Below, piece after piece: positions 8,950 to 18,400 of a stretch of DNA of 64,000 bases (positions are counted from its first letter, which is position 1; each line of letters opens with the position of its first letter). The notes beneath the pieces are model-generated. The model was not told where the DNA came from. It saw only the letters and a list, made by a program, of their open reading frames with translations, and did not search any database. Made by a program: the position numbers and the translations under genes. Origin of the DNA: a virus; the IMG/VR virus record IMGVR_UViG_3300020172_002676, positions 39,805 through 103,804 of that record; one strand, given 5' to 3'.

Positions 8950-9111
8950 ATGAAAACCAAGAAAGAAATAAAGAATATTAAAATATCACCTGAATCACAC
9001 GATATCTTAAAAAGATACTGTGATAAGAGGGGAATGAAAATTTATAAATTTTTAGAAAATTTAATATCAGAAAAGTGTAAAGAGAAGAAAGATATCTACG
9101 GAGAAGATTAA
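8950..9111 (+). CDS. Small ribbon-helix-helix-type DNA-binding protein
   Basis: A 53-residue plus-strand gene, too short for most gene finders, starting MKTKKEIKNIKISPESHDI and ending at TAA 9109-9111. The pattern of a short beta strand (IKNIKISPE), then two helices (SHDILKRYCDKRG and KIYKFLENLIS), is that of Arc/CopG/MetJ-like ribbon-helix-helix proteins, which bind operators as dimers. A lysine-rich tail follows. It lies alone on the plus strand between leftward structural genes, and its stop codon overlaps the stop of the convergent 347-residue gene (shared bases TTAA at 9108-9111). A regulatory role in the switch to late expression, or autoregulation, is possible but not shown. Confidence 0.65.
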   Translation: MKTKKEIKNIKISPESHDILKRYCDKRGMKIYKFLENLISEKCKEKKDIYGED

Positions 9112-10151
9112 ACTAACTTATTTTCGTACAATATGTTAGCCTCTTTTGTGTTATCTTCTTTGGTTGCTTCAATCCTTAAAATATCATTTGTTGTGATTTG
9201 AATTGTTTGAATATCACTACCATAAAAATCGCCATTAATATAAACATCAAAGGTGTCTATATTATTTGACGACACTAAATTCATATTTGCAGTAAAATCA
9301 ATTCTTTCACTTAACGCAGTATTACCCGTAATAAATAAAAAATTCATTTCAAACTCATCAGGATTTTCAGGATATTTTTTTCTTTTTTGTTTTCTTGTTG
9401 ATGTATCTATTTCAAATAGTTGAGTAACTCTTGCGATTGCGGGTTTAACCTCAAACTCTTCTTCATCAATTAAATAACCCAACATAGTAAAATCATAATT
9501 CTGAATATAATATTTTCTTGTGTCTATGGTCATTTGAGATTCATCTGAAACAGTGTTTAATATAATTGGAACATATTGACCTTTAATAAAGGTATATGCT
9601 TGTCTTGAAGAAAACTTTTGCATAATCACCTTATTTAATTGGTTAAGTTCCCTCATTCTATTACAAATAATTTTTACACTATAGTTAATATCAACTGGTA
9701 CGGGCTGTGGTATTGTGTAGATATCCATACCTTGTTCATTACCATTCCAAGTTGGAACTGATGCATAATAAAATTGTTTTCTATTCGGAATGGTATATAT
9801 CAATGACGGATTTGACCCGTATTTAACTTCAGGACTTCTAACCACAGTAATAAATGGTGGTGACGGATTATTATCTAAATCCGTGAATAATGCTGTTTCA
9901 GTATATTGTGACCAATTTTGTGTTGTAATTATAATATCCAACATTGGTACAATTTTTCCAGCAGAAACAACCTCCAAATCTTCCTTAACAAAATTAAGCA
10001 TACCTTTATCCAAGTCAGCATGTAATACCGATTTTGGTAAGTAAGTCCCATCCTTATTAATATATTCTAAAAGTTGTTCTCTGCGTTCAGATAATACTTT
10101 CTTTGGAACTAAAGGTAATGTTGGTTTAACTATATTTCTTGGTAATGCCAT
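9108..10151 (-). CDS. Putative tail-completion/neck protein (position of T4 gp15)
   Basis: A 347-residue protein without enzymatic motifs. Residues about 85-215 form a well-structured block including SPEVKYGSNPSLIYTIPNRK, GMDIYTIPQPVPVDINYSVK and SRQAYTFIKGQYVPIILN, which reads as a mixed alpha/beta fold. The last about 90 residues, after a basic linker (KQKRKKYPENP), look like a separate beta-rich domain. It is transcribed leftward right after the 170-residue gene (3 bases apart) and before the sheath, matching the T4 order 14, 15, 18. That order suggests a sheath-terminator or neck role, but I cannot confirm homology by eye. A structural role is likely because the gene lies in the late leftward block. 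Confidence 0.5.
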   Translation of the reverse strand: MALPRNIVKPTLPLVPKKVLSERREQLLEYINKDGTYLPKSVLHADLDKGMLNFVKEDLEVVSAGKIVPMLDIIITTQNWSQYTETALFTDLDNNPSPPFITVVRSPEVKYGSNPSLIYTIPNRKQFYYASVPTWNGNEQGMDIYTIPQPVPVDINYSVKIICNRMRELNQLNKVIMQKFSSRQAYTFIKGQYVPIILNTVSDESQMTIDTRKYYIQNYDFTMLGYLIDEEEFEVKPAIARVTQLFEIDTSTRKQKRKKYPENPDEFEMNFLFITGNTALSERIDFTANMNLVSSNNIDTFDVYINGDFYGSDIQTIQITTNDILRIEATKEDNTKEANILYENKLV

Positions 10152-10154
10152 ATT

Positions 10155-10667
10155 TTATATTCCTCTAAATTCGTTTTCGCTAACAAATGTTGCCATTATG
10201 GTACGATAAAAAGATTTATAGCCTCCATAACTGTGTTTGTTATCTGAAACAACAAGACCATCATCACTTACAACATAATACCTTACTCTATCTTCCGTTT
10301 CATAATATCCAAAATAATCACCCATATAAATATTAACCCCCATATCATCAAGTGTTTTTTGATAGATAGAAAATTTCATATTACCTGGTTCTAGTTGTTC
10401 AACTTTTGAATTACCAAGAAATTTATTTTGTGGTGCCATAACTTGAACTAACCCATTTAATTCAATTGGTGCCAAAAATTGAATACCATCTTCCAATACT
10501 TCACCATAAACATCATCAACTTTAGTTCTATATCTGTCAACACGGTATAATATAACTTTGAAGTTCATATCGCCCTCCAGCCACTGCCTTCCCATATCAA
10601 TGTCTAAATTAAAATCTTCTCCACCGAAGAACATACCTAATCTTGTTATTGGAACTAATTTCTGCAT
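10155..10667 (-). CDS. Putative neck/connector protein (position of T4 gp14)
   Basis: This 170-residue protein is beta-rich, with conserved-looking features: IDMGRQWLEGDMNFKVILYR near residues 23-42, KFLGNSKVEQLEPGNMKFSIY near 83-103, and a C-terminal GGYKSFYRTIMATFVSENEF. There are no catalytic motifs, signals or membrane segments. It is the first gene of the leftward block and is coupled to the following 347-residue gene (3-base gap). T4 gp14 (256 residues) occupies the equivalent place upstream of gp15. A head-tail joining role is therefore proposed from gene order. GTATTTATC lies about 55 bases upstream in the sense direction, and the gene diverges from the SNF2 helicase. Confidence 0.5.
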   Translation of the reverse strand: MQKLVPITRLGMFFGGEDFNLDIDMGRQWLEGDMNFKVILYRVDRYRTKVDDVYGEVLEDGIQFLAPIELNGLVQVMAPQNKFLGNSKVEQLEPGNMKFSIYQKTLDDMGVNIYMGDYFGYYETEDRVRYYVVSDDGLVVSDNKHSYGGYKSFYRTIMATFVSENEFRGI

Positions 10668-10771
10668 ATTAATTTTTTGTTTGTTTATTATAATATAATT
10701 GTGATGTGATTTTCATATATTGATAAATACTTTATTTTTACTTATATTTAAAGCAAAGTTTTTATTAAAGA

Positions 10772-12523
10772 ATGGAAATAAGTTTAGAGTCCAAAGCGAT
10801 GGCGATTCTTGAGACCTATGAAGGTGGTAATAACTATCTTTTAGAATTAAAACGTAAATCACAGATTAACAGAAAATTCTACCCAACAAGAAGTCAGTCG
10901 GAGTACATAATCTCATATCACGACAAACAACCAAAGGTTGCTAAGAAGTGGGTGATACTTGATGCTTATTTCGCACAGAAATTGGCAGATGATAAACTAT
11001 ACACGGAAATACCACAAAAAGTATGGGTTGAAAAACTTTTGGCGGATAAAGAAAAGGCGTTCCATATTTGGGGTAGAGTATTTGAAACTGAAGAATTTCA
11101 CGATTTTTGGTTACCAAAGGCGGCAGTCATAAAAGACAATACCGTTAAAGATGTTGTAATTGATTATGAAAAATATTCAAATAGACCCCCGCTTCCACAT
11201 CAAAAAGAAGCAATCCAAAAATTAGTAGAAAATAAGAAATTTATTTTGGCTGATGATATGGGGTTGGGCAAGACAACAACAACTATTATTGCCGCCCTTG
11301 AGGCAAATGCAAAGAAAGTTTTAATTATTTGTCCTGCAACTCTAAAAATAAATTGGAAAAGAGAAATTGAAAACTATTCTGATAAATCTATCTATATTGC
11401 TGAGGGTAAGAATTTTAGTACTGAATCTGATTATGTAATTATAAATTACGACATTATAAAAAACTTTCACGACCCAAAGAAAAAAGAGGAATCTCAAATC
11501 CTTTTAGCAAATTTTGATTTGGTTATTATTGATGAAGCACATTACATTAAGAATGGTCAAGCACAGAGAACAAAATTGATAAATGATTTTGTTAAGAATA
11601 TTGACCGACTTTGGTTATTAACGGGAACACCTATGACATCAAGACCAATGGATTATTTTAATCTATTAAGTTTGGTTGATTCTCCTGTCAGTAAGAATTG
11701 GATGGCGTATGCGGTTAGATATTGTAGTGGATATCAATTTAATGTTGGTGGAAGAAAGATTTGGAATATTACTGGAGCATCAAATTTGGATGAATTAAGA
11801 GAAAGAACATCATCAACCATCTTAAGACGATTGAAAGAAAATGTTCTTGATTTACCTGATAAAATTATCACACCAGTTTATTTAAGATTAAAATCAAAAG
11901 AATATGAAGAAGTTATGGGTGAGTATTATGATTGGTATGATAAAAACCCTGATGAATCAAAATCTTTAACCGTTCAATTTTCTAAATTGACAAAAATTAG
12001 ACAGATTATTGCCAACGAAAAAGTAACTCAAACAATTGAACTTATTGAAAATATTATTGAACAAGATAAAAAGGTAATTGTATTTTGTAACTTTACAGAA
12101 TCTTTAAACAGAATTGCTGAACATTTTGGAAAGGCTGCCGTTAAACTTGACGGGTCTATGTCCAAAGCTAGTAGACAACATAGTGTGGACGAATTTCAAG
12201 AGAACCCAAAAGTAAAAATCTTTGTTGGAAATATTAAAGCGGCAGGAGTTGGTATCACCTTAACCGCAGCTGAAGCAGTGATAATGAACGATTTATCATT
12301 CCTACCATCAGACCACGCACAATCTGAAGATAGAGCATATCGTTATGGACAAAAAAACAATGTATTAGTTTATTACCCTATATTTGAAAACACAATTGAA
12401 GGGATAATTTATGACATATTAAACAAGAAAAAACAAGTTATCGCAACGGTAATGGGAGACAATCAAAACCCCGCCGATGCCGCTGAAGAAATTTTACAAA
12501 GAATCAATGAGTTGAGATATTAA
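10772..12523 (+). CDS. SNF2-family (SMARCAL1-like) DNA helicase/translocase
   Basis: The 583-residue protein has all superfamily 2 SNF2 motifs: a Q-motif-like LPHQKEAI (141-148), Walker A DDMGLGKT (161-168), DEAH (254-257), motif III LLTGTP (282-287) and motif VI QSEDRAYRYGQ (517-527). About 135 residues precede the helicase core. Such enzymes translocate on duplex DNA and can anneal strands or remodel forks and recombination intermediates. In T4 the comparable job belongs to UvsW, which is also superfamily 2. It is the first plus-strand gene after the leftward tail block and lies about 105 bases upstream of the SOD-nuclease gene. A TATATTTA element upstream (-10-like) may drive it. Role in phage replication or repair is inferred from the family. 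Confidence 0.85.
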   Translation: MEISLESKAMAILETYEGGNNYLLELKRKSQINRKFYPTRSQSEYIISYHDKQPKVAKKWVILDAYFAQKLADDKLYTEIPQKVWVEKLLADKEKAFHIWGRVFETEEFHDFWLPKAAVIKDNTVKDVVIDYEKYSNRPPLPHQKEAIQKLVENKKFILADDMGLGKTTTTIIAALEANAKKVLIICPATLKINWKREIENYSDKSIYIAEGKNFSTESDYVIINYDIIKNFHDPKKKEESQILLANFDLVIIDEAHYIKNGQAQRTKLINDFVKNIDRLWLLTGTPMTSRPMDYFNLLSLVDSPVSKNWMAYAVRYCSGYQFNVGGRKIWNITGASNLDELRERTSSTILRRLKENVLDLPDKIITPVYLRLKSKEYEEVMGEYYDWYDKNPDESKSLTVQFSKLTKIRQIIANEKVTQTIELIENIIEQDKKVIVFCNFTESLNRIAEHFGKAAVKLDGSMSKASRQHSVDEFQENPKVKIFVGNIKAAGVGITLTAAEAVIMNDLSFLPSDHAQSEDRAYRYGQKNNVLVYYPIFENTIEGIIYDILNKKKQVIATVMGDNQNPADAAEEILQRINELRY

Positions 12524-12577
12524 TCAACAACGGATTATTTATATACAAAAGATAATTCAAAGATTTAAAAAAAAATG

Positions 12578-12608
12578 TTTGGAAAATCAAGAAAAAAAAA
12601 TATCTTTG
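12578..12608 (+). promoter_or_regulatory. Bacteroidetes-type promoter of the SOD-nuclease gene
   Basis: TTTG (12578-12581), a 19-base spacer and TATCTTTG (12601-12608) match the known Bacteroidetes primary-sigma consensus TTTG / TAnnTTTG. Transcription would start about 12615, leaving a short leader before ATG 12628. Confidence 0.75.
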
Positions 12609-12627
12609 CAATGGATAATTCAAAATT

Positions 12628-14157
12628 ATGAAAAAAACCGAAAAAAAAATACAACAATTAGAAGTAGAAATCCTTGAAGGTCACGTTAACAAGGAAAAGG
12701 AATTGTTGATAACAGAAATGAAAAAAATAGGAATAGAAAAATTACCCTATTCTTATACAGCCCTAAAACAATTCATTGACCCAGAGACAATGGATTTTCA
12801 TTATAACAAACATTATAAAGGGTACGTAGACAAATTAAATGACGCATTGTCAAAGAAAAAAGAAGGGGATTTAGATTTAGAAAAAATTATTAAAACCATC
12901 AGTCGTTTTGATAAAAATATTAGAAATAACGCGGGGGGAGCATTTAATCACGCATTGTTTTGGAAAATGTTAACTCCAACACCAAAAAAATTGGAAGGGG
13001 AACTTTTCAAAAAAATAACAAAACAATTCAAAACATTTACGTTATTTAAAAAAGAATTTGAAAAAACCGCTAAAAATCAATTTGGTTCTGGTTGGGCTTG
13101 GTTGGTACTTACACCGAAAAATACATTAAAAATTATGGCAACTCCAAACCAAGACAATCCGTTAATGAATGTGATTGAAAATGGGGGGTTTCCATTATTA
13201 GGGTTAGATTTGTGGGAACACGCATATTATTTAAAATATAAAAATAAAAGAGATGAATACATTACAAATTTTTGGAAAGTTGTTAATTGGGAGTTTATTA
13301 CAAAGTTATACGAAATGAGAATTGAAACCAAATTATCCGAATCTATCCATATGAAACAAGTTTTAAGTGAAAGCAAATCAGAAATGTGTTCAAGGTCTGA
13401 TACCGAATACTATAAAACCCTGTTTAATGTTAACGAGGCAGTTAAGAGTACATACATGCATGGTATCAATAGAATCATTAAGGAAGTATTTAATGAGAAT
13501 TATATTGAAAAACCTGAGAATAATGAAATGTCGGGAGTTTATAATATTGAAGGAACTGGTAGGTCGGTGTTGAATAAATTAAACACAAACTACACAACTT
13601 TTTGTATCTTATTAAGAGATGTTAACCAATTCATCGCAACTTACCCAAATAAAAAACCAATTAGTTTTATTGACAAAATCCCTAAAGAACAAGTTACAGA
13701 AACTGAAAGATTTATACATGCTTTGGATTATTTTAAATTTAGAATTTTTGACAAAGAGAATTCAACATTCCATAACCTATTGAAAACATTGGCAGATAAA
13801 AATGCTGCAGGTATTAAAAGGGAAGAAATAACCGCAGCAATTATTAGACGTTATTTTGGTCCAACCGTTAAGGTTGATTTAATTGGTGGACCTGGTAATA
13901 AAAAAGATGCCATAGGTGGTATTGATTTAGAACTAACTATAGATGGAGTATTATATACCGCACAGGTGAAAAAATTTGGTCAAAAAATTATAGATAATGA
14001 TAATATTACTTTAGAAGATACGGGACAGGTTAAACCATATCGTACAGATTTAATGATTTTCCAAAGAGGTAAAAACGTTTTAATTTTTAATAAAAAACCA
14101 AGAATTATTGATGGAAAATATGTGTTTCCACCTGATTCGCTGTGGTACAGTATATAA
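12628..14157 (+). CDS. Mn-type superoxide dismutase domain fused to a predicted PD-(D/E)XK-like nuclease
   Basis: One uninterrupted 509-residue frame. Residues about 38-228 form a complete Fe/Mn superoxide dismutase: metal ligands His58, His108, Asp194 and His198 are all present (FHYNKHYKGYV, NHALFWKML, GLDLWEHAYYLKY). Gly103-Gly104 before NHALFW and Gln175 in NQDNPLM are the manganese-type signature. SOD converts superoxide to hydrogen peroxide and oxygen. Residues about 230-395 match nothing I know. The C-terminus (about 395-490) has GIKREEI, GGIDLEL (Asp433) and TAQVKKFG (Gln446-Val-Lys448), a spacing like the PD-(D/E)XK nuclease core; this is inference. A host-type promoter lies 20 bases upstream of the ATG, so the gene is probably early. 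A tiny 6-codon frame at 12611 overlaps the start. Confidence 0.85.
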   Translation: MKKTEKKIQQLEVEILEGHVNKEKELLITEMKKIGIEKLPYSYTALKQFIDPETMDFHYNKHYKGYVDKLNDALSKKKEGDLDLEKIIKTISRFDKNIRNNAGGAFNHALFWKMLTPTPKKLEGELFKKITKQFKTFTLFKKEFEKTAKNQFGSGWAWLVLTPKNTLKIMATPNQDNPLMNVIENGGFPLLGLDLWEHAYYLKYKNKRDEYITNFWKVVNWEFITKLYEMRIETKLSESIHMKQVLSESKSEMCSRSDTEYYKTLFNVNEAVKSTYMHGINRIIKEVFNENYIEKPENNEMSGVYNIEGTGRSVLNKLNTNYTTFCILLRDVNQFIATYPNKKPISFIDKIPKEQVTETERFIHALDYFKFRIFDKENSTFHNLLKTLADKNAAGIKREEITAAIIRRYFGPTVKVDLIGGPGNKKDAIGGIDLELTIDGVLYTAQVKKFGQKIIDNDNITLEDTGQVKPYRTDLMIFQRGKNVLIFNKKPRIIDGKYVFPPDSLWYSI

Positions 14158-14184
14158 ACCTAAAGTATTTGATATTTATTTGAT

Positions 14185-15297
14185 ATGTCAGTTATACCAG
14201 AACCAGAAAGGTCAAAAATTTATACAAGGATTAAACACCTATTGGGAGCCCCACTTAGAAGTGTTGAAATTGAAGATGAAATGATGGATTCTTTAATGGA
14301 ATTATCAATTCAAGATTACGAACAATATATCCAAGATTGGCTTATTGAAAGCCAATGGGTTAACTTAGTTAATCTAAACATGAGTGAAAGGTCAGTCGCA
14401 AACGCATTGATTACAAGAACTATGGATTTTGAACAACAATTTTCATATTCATATTCTAAAATCGTTGGTCTTCAAACTATGGGACCTTGGGTTCTAAAGA
14501 AAGATTATATCGTTCTTGAACAGAACAAACAAGATTATGAAATTCCTGCAGGAAGAGAAGTAAACGAACTTTTATGGTTTAGTAACCGACCATTTACCGC
14601 TTTCGGTTTAGGTGGTATTGGTGGTTTTGGTGGTGTTGGTTTAGGTGCTAGTGAAGCAGGATTTGCTCAAGCGGGTAACCAAGGTTCTTATTATATGATG
14701 TCAGGTTTTGACTATCTAATAAGAATGCAAGAAGCAAACATTATGAACAGAATTTTGGGTGGTTCATTAACATATAGAATTACAGGATTACCTGACGGAA
14801 AGAAAAACATACAATTATACAACGCACCTGGTAACAGTTTTAATTGGAATAATTATAGTGGATATGTTGGTAAAGCAGTTTGGTATTGGTATTATGATGT
14901 AACACCTGATAGTAGAGCAGATTGTTTAAAGAATAACCCTGATGTAATTAAATTACCATCAGATGTTCCTTTAGGTGAATTAAATTGGATTGATTTAAAT
15001 ACTCCCGCACAACAATGGGTTAGAAGATATTTTACAGGATACGTTAAAGAAACTTTAGGTAGAGTTAGGGGAAAATATAGTGGAAACTTAAAAACTCCAG
15101 ATTCTGAAATAATGATGGACTACACAAGTTTATTGACTGAAGGTAAGGACGAGAAAATGAAATTAGTTGAGGAATTACAATTAAGACTTGAAAGATTGCG
15201 TCCTGAAAAACAAATGGAAAAAGAAGCGTTGTTAGCTGAAAATTTAAATAAACAAATGAGATTTAGAGCAATGCCTCGTCAAATATACGTAATATAA
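14185..15297 (+). CDS. Neck protein, gp13-like
   Basis: The product has 370 residues. The N-terminus (RSKIYTRIKHLLGAPL, then acidic MMDSLMELSIQDYEQYIQDWL) is helical. A glycine-rich stretch (about residues 131-153, GLGGIGGFGGVGLGA) looks like a flexible insertion. The C-terminal part, with YVKETLGRVRGKYSG, TEGKDEKMKLVEEL and a long basic/acidic helix, resembles the T4 gp13 neck proteins, which with gp14 close the DNA-filled head and receive the tail. T4 gp13 is 309 residues. It follows the SOD-nuclease gene by 27 bases and precedes a 111-residue gene by 4 bases. Assignment rests on the C-terminal pattern and length and is moderate. Confidence 0.55.
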   Translation: MSVIPEPERSKIYTRIKHLLGAPLRSVEIEDEMMDSLMELSIQDYEQYIQDWLIESQWVNLVNLNMSERSVANALITRTMDFEQQFSYSYSKIVGLQTMGPWVLKKDYIVLEQNKQDYEIPAGREVNELLWFSNRPFTAFGLGGIGGFGGVGLGASEAGFAQAGNQGSYYMMSGFDYLIRMQEANIMNRILGGSLTYRITGLPDGKKNIQLYNAPGNSFNWNNYSGYVGKAVWYWYYDVTPDSRADCLKNNPDVIKLPSDVPLGELNWIDLNTPAQQWVRRYFTGYVKETLGRVRGKYSGNLKTPDSEIMMDYTSLLTEGKDEKMKLVEELQLRLERLRPEKQMEKEALLAENLNKQMRFRAMPRQIYVI

Positions 15298-15301
15298 AAA
15301 T

Positions 15302-15637
15302 ATGACAATCATTAGAACAATACCGTCAACAAGATTAATTAACGGAGAAATATTAGAAACATCAGAAATATCAATTGTCTCTGAAACAAATTACAGAACA
15401 AACGGAGAAGAATGTGTTATTATTAGAGGTGTATCAGAATCTACCGTTATTTTGGATTCCAAAACAACTGACCACGTAGTTATTAAATCAATGACAAGGC
15501 TTACAATCAAACCAGATATCGGTAAAATTGATGAAGATTACGACGAAATTGTTGCCGATAGATATGCTTGTATTGAATTTAGATTTTGTTCAGGTAACTG
15601 GTATATTTTATCAAGTGACGGTTTAAAGAACTCCTAA
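15302..15637 (+). CDS. Hypothetical small beta-rich protein downstream of the neck gene
   Basis: An 111-residue protein that reads as nearly all beta strands (TIIRTIPSTRLINGE, CVIIRGVSESTVILDS, HVVIKSMTRLTIKPD, CIEFRFCSGNWYIL). The repeating short strands with turns suggest a single-stranded beta-helix or jelly-roll of the kind found in fibre or decoration proteins, but there is no family I recognise. It starts 4 bases after the gp13-like stop, so it is very likely in the same transcription unit. Its last 15 bases overlap the 3' end of the convergent DNA polymerase gene. A virion role is a guess from neighbours. Confidence 0.6.
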   Translation: MTIIRTIPSTRLINGEILETSEISIVSETNYRTNGEECVIIRGVSESTVILDSKTTDHVVIKSMTRLTIKPDIGKIDEDYDEIVADRYACIEFRFCSGNWYILSSDGLKNS

Positions 15638-18400
15638 TTTCTCTTTCCAACCATCTTCGGCTAACTCATACATATAGTCAGAGTTAAGTCCACGTTTTTC
15701 CCAATAAGATAATTCACCTGAAGATAAAGTCATAACTTCTTCTAAATCATCTTGGTCTCCTTCACCTAACGGATAACCATTGATTAATTCACATTGTGCC
15801 GTAGTGAAAATACCCCTTTCTTGTGGGTCAGTAACAATCATTCCATTTCTTACCTCGTCTTTGAATACAACCATTAAAGGTTCCATCCTTTTATTAAATG
15901 TTGCTATTGCTCTTGGAACATTATAATCACCAGTTAAGGTGGGGTCATTATCTAAAATGTCTTTATCTAACATATAACAATTAATCATAACACCATCGGT
16001 GATAGGTTTTGATTTACCATCATTAAATAAACTAACCGCATTAGCGTCTTTAATTTGTTTTGGTGTCATCTTCTGTACATCTCCTTGAGATGATTTGTCA
16101 CCATTGTTAACATACATAATTACATCACCCAAATTCACATTCAAATTATTCTGAATGGCAAGTTCCATATGTGCCATACGACTCATACTATTACCCGATT
16201 TAGTTTTAGTTGTTAATCGTTTTTTGTAGTCATCAATACTCATCTTAACTTTTGCCCTTTGAGCAATCTTACTTAAAGCAATTTCTTTATCATAAATCTT
16301 TTGGACGTATTCATAATAATATTCAACAAACTCTTTACCATTACCTTCAAGTAATAATTTAATACCCTTATCCAAAAACTCTTCAATATACAATGGAAGT
16401 TTCTTTGACTTAATACTATTACCCGTTAGTTTAATTTTTCCTTTAGAATCCATAACAGCATAATTCTTACGAGCCAAGTTAATACACGAAGGCCAAACAC
16501 CATCCGTATCAAGAGCCATTTCACCCCTCATAAAAATATCGTTATACTCCGCAACATCTGCTTCAGGTCCATAATATTCTTTACCTAACTTCACCTTCCA
16601 ATTCAAACCACGACCAACATAAACTCGGTCTTTTGCGTCATCTGGTGTTGAAAAGTTTACACCATCCGTATCCATAACCAATGGGATATATCCTTTTGTT
16701 GTAAAGAACTTAATCATCTGACGGAGATATTGTCTACCTGTACAAGTAATCTGTTCCCCCATAAACATATCCCCCCAAGCATAAACCTGTGGTGCTGACA
16801 ACGCCCCGAACATTGAGTTAATAAAAATCTTAATTGGTAATTGTTTATTACCATATGATTCAGATTTCTTTTTATCTATCTCATAATACTCTTCGGCAAG
16901 TTGTTTGTATTTGATACGGGTATCACGGAAATATTTTAACATACCTTTCATTGCTCCCGTTACATCACAATCAGGGAATACATCGTGTACCAACTGAATA
17001 GAGGGGTATAGTGAACTAAAATCCAGTTTAAGTACATTCTTACTATAACCTACCTTTAGAAGTCGTGAGAGACCTCCTACGAAGTCAGTTTTACCTTGCT
17101 TAGCAGGAATTGCCAAACCGTGTTTGTATGACCAAGCTAACATTAACATCTTCCATAATGTTGCAGTACCCATTGTAGATACTCTCTCGTATGTTGTTGG
17201 AATCATTGCTGCAAGTAAGAAAGACCCCTGATTAAATTCATAATCAACCTTTAATGTTTCATCCAAATCGTCATCAAGATACATTTCAACCAACTTATCA
17301 CCACTTATCTTTTTATAGATACCAGGGAATTTAATATCCAAATCTTGGTAGTCAGTTGCCTTTTTGTATTTTCCGTTCTCAACATTTAACCAATAATCTT
17401 CTTTATTTAAAAACATTTTACCAATGTTTTCGTGGTCAATATATACACGGTCAGGTGCTTCTGCTTTAATATATTTGGTGATGTATTTTAACCCCGCAGA
17501 TTTAATACTTGAGTTAATCGCCTGTGCTCTACGAACCGCATGAATGATGTCAATAACATTATAACCCCAAATTGAAGTTTGAGTATATTTCTCCACCTCA
17601 TTTGCGAGTTTTAACATTCCATCTTTTCTTGTAAATGAATGTTGGGGGTGTAATGATTTACAAATCTTTTTTGGGTCAATCTTTAAAATTCTACATCTTT
17701 CAAATATCCAATGCCAATCAAAGTTTGCGGAATTGTATCCACCAATAATACTTGGTTTTAATTCATCTATAATACGGAAGAACTCAATGATTGCATTCTT
17801 TTCTTCTGCTTCATCAATACATTCAATTACTCGGTGATAACCCTTATTTGTTTTTATTCCAATCATAAAGATACGACCATCATTAGGGTCTAATGCTGTC
17901 GTTTCCAAATCCCATCCGAGTATTGTTACATCGTTATAAGATTCAAATCCTTTAAATAATCGTTTTTCTTTGGAAATTAAATATTGTTCAACAGGTGGTA
18001 AGATTATAACCCTGTCTTTGGTGTGTTCACCCCAAGGGTCACATCCACCATCTCTGAAAAATTGAACTAGTTCACGGTAACCTTTCAAAGATTTAACCAT
18101 AAATGTCATACCTTTTTCTAATCGCTCATTACCGTGAGTTTCTAATTTCTCAATCATAATACCATATTTGGTCATGGCTTCTTTTTGAGCTTCTTTGGAG
18201 TCGTTGTAAAACTTAATACCCCGTAAATCACCTACCCAAGCAAATGGGGTAAATGTATCCTTTCGTATTTCTTTTCCTTTACCAGGAATTTCTTTAATTT
18301 TATAAATGGAGTTGGATGCGTAGTCAAATTCTATCGCTACAATAAATTCTTCAGGGTCATTGCCGTGTAAGAAAGATTCAATTTCTTCGTTTGATATCAT
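15623..18400 (-). CDS. Family B DNA polymerase (T4 gp43-like)
   Basis: The 925-residue protein (T4 gp43: 898) carries a complete 3'-5' exonuclease and polymerase. Exo I is GWDLETTALD (Asp164, Glu166), Exo II is GGYNSANFDW (Asp228) and Exo III-like is GYNVIDIIHAV (Tyr280, Asp284). Polymerase motif A is LDFSSLYPSIQ (460-469), motif B is KIFINSMFGALS (524-535), motif C is MDTDGVNF (Asp577, Asp579), and the KxY-type motif is KNYAVM. It replicates the phage genome with proofreading. The promoter upstream is TTTG, 19 bases, TATATTTA, close to the host consensus, consistent with early expression. The leader contains a small hairpin. The 3' end overlaps the end of the convergent 111-residue gene. Confidence 0.96.
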   Translation of the reverse strand: MISNEEIESFLHGNDPEEFIVAIEFDYASNSIYKIKEIPGKGKEIRKDTFTPFAWVGDLRGIKFYNDSKEAQKEAMTKYGIMIEKLETHGNERLEKGMTFMVKSLKGYRELVQFFRDGGCDPWGEHTKDRVIILPPVEQYLISKEKRLFKGFESYNDVTILGWDLETTALDPNDGRIFMIGIKTNKGYHRVIECIDEAEEKNAIIEFFRIIDELKPSIIGGYNSANFDWHWIFERCRILKIDPKKICKSLHPQHSFTRKDGMLKLANEVEKYTQTSIWGYNVIDIIHAVRRAQAINSSIKSAGLKYITKYIKAEAPDRVYIDHENIGKMFLNKEDYWLNVENGKYKKATDYQDLDIKFPGIYKKISGDKLVEMYLDDDLDETLKVDYEFNQGSFLLAAMIPTTYERVSTMGTATLWKMLMLAWSYKHGLAIPAKQGKTDFVGGLSRLLKVGYSKNVLKLDFSSLYPSIQLVHDVFPDCDVTGAMKGMLKYFRDTRIKYKQLAEEYYEIDKKKSESYGNKQLPIKIFINSMFGALSAPQVYAWGDMFMGEQITCTGRQYLRQMIKFFTTKGYIPLVMDTDGVNFSTPDDAKDRVYVGRGLNWKVKLGKEYYGPEADVAEYNDIFMRGEMALDTDGVWPSCINLARKNYAVMDSKGKIKLTGNSIKSKKLPLYIEEFLDKGIKLLLEGNGKEFVEYYYEYVQKIYDKEIALSKIAQRAKVKMSIDDYKKRLTTKTKSGNSMSRMAHMELAIQNNLNVNLGDVIMYVNNGDKSSQGDVQKMTPKQIKDANAVSLFNDGKSKPITDGVMINCYMLDKDILDNDPTLTGDYNVPRAIATFNKRMEPLMVVFKDEVRNGMIVTDPQERGIFTTAQCELINGYPLGEGDQDDLEEVMTLSSGELSYWEKRGLNSDYMYELAEDGWKEKLGVL

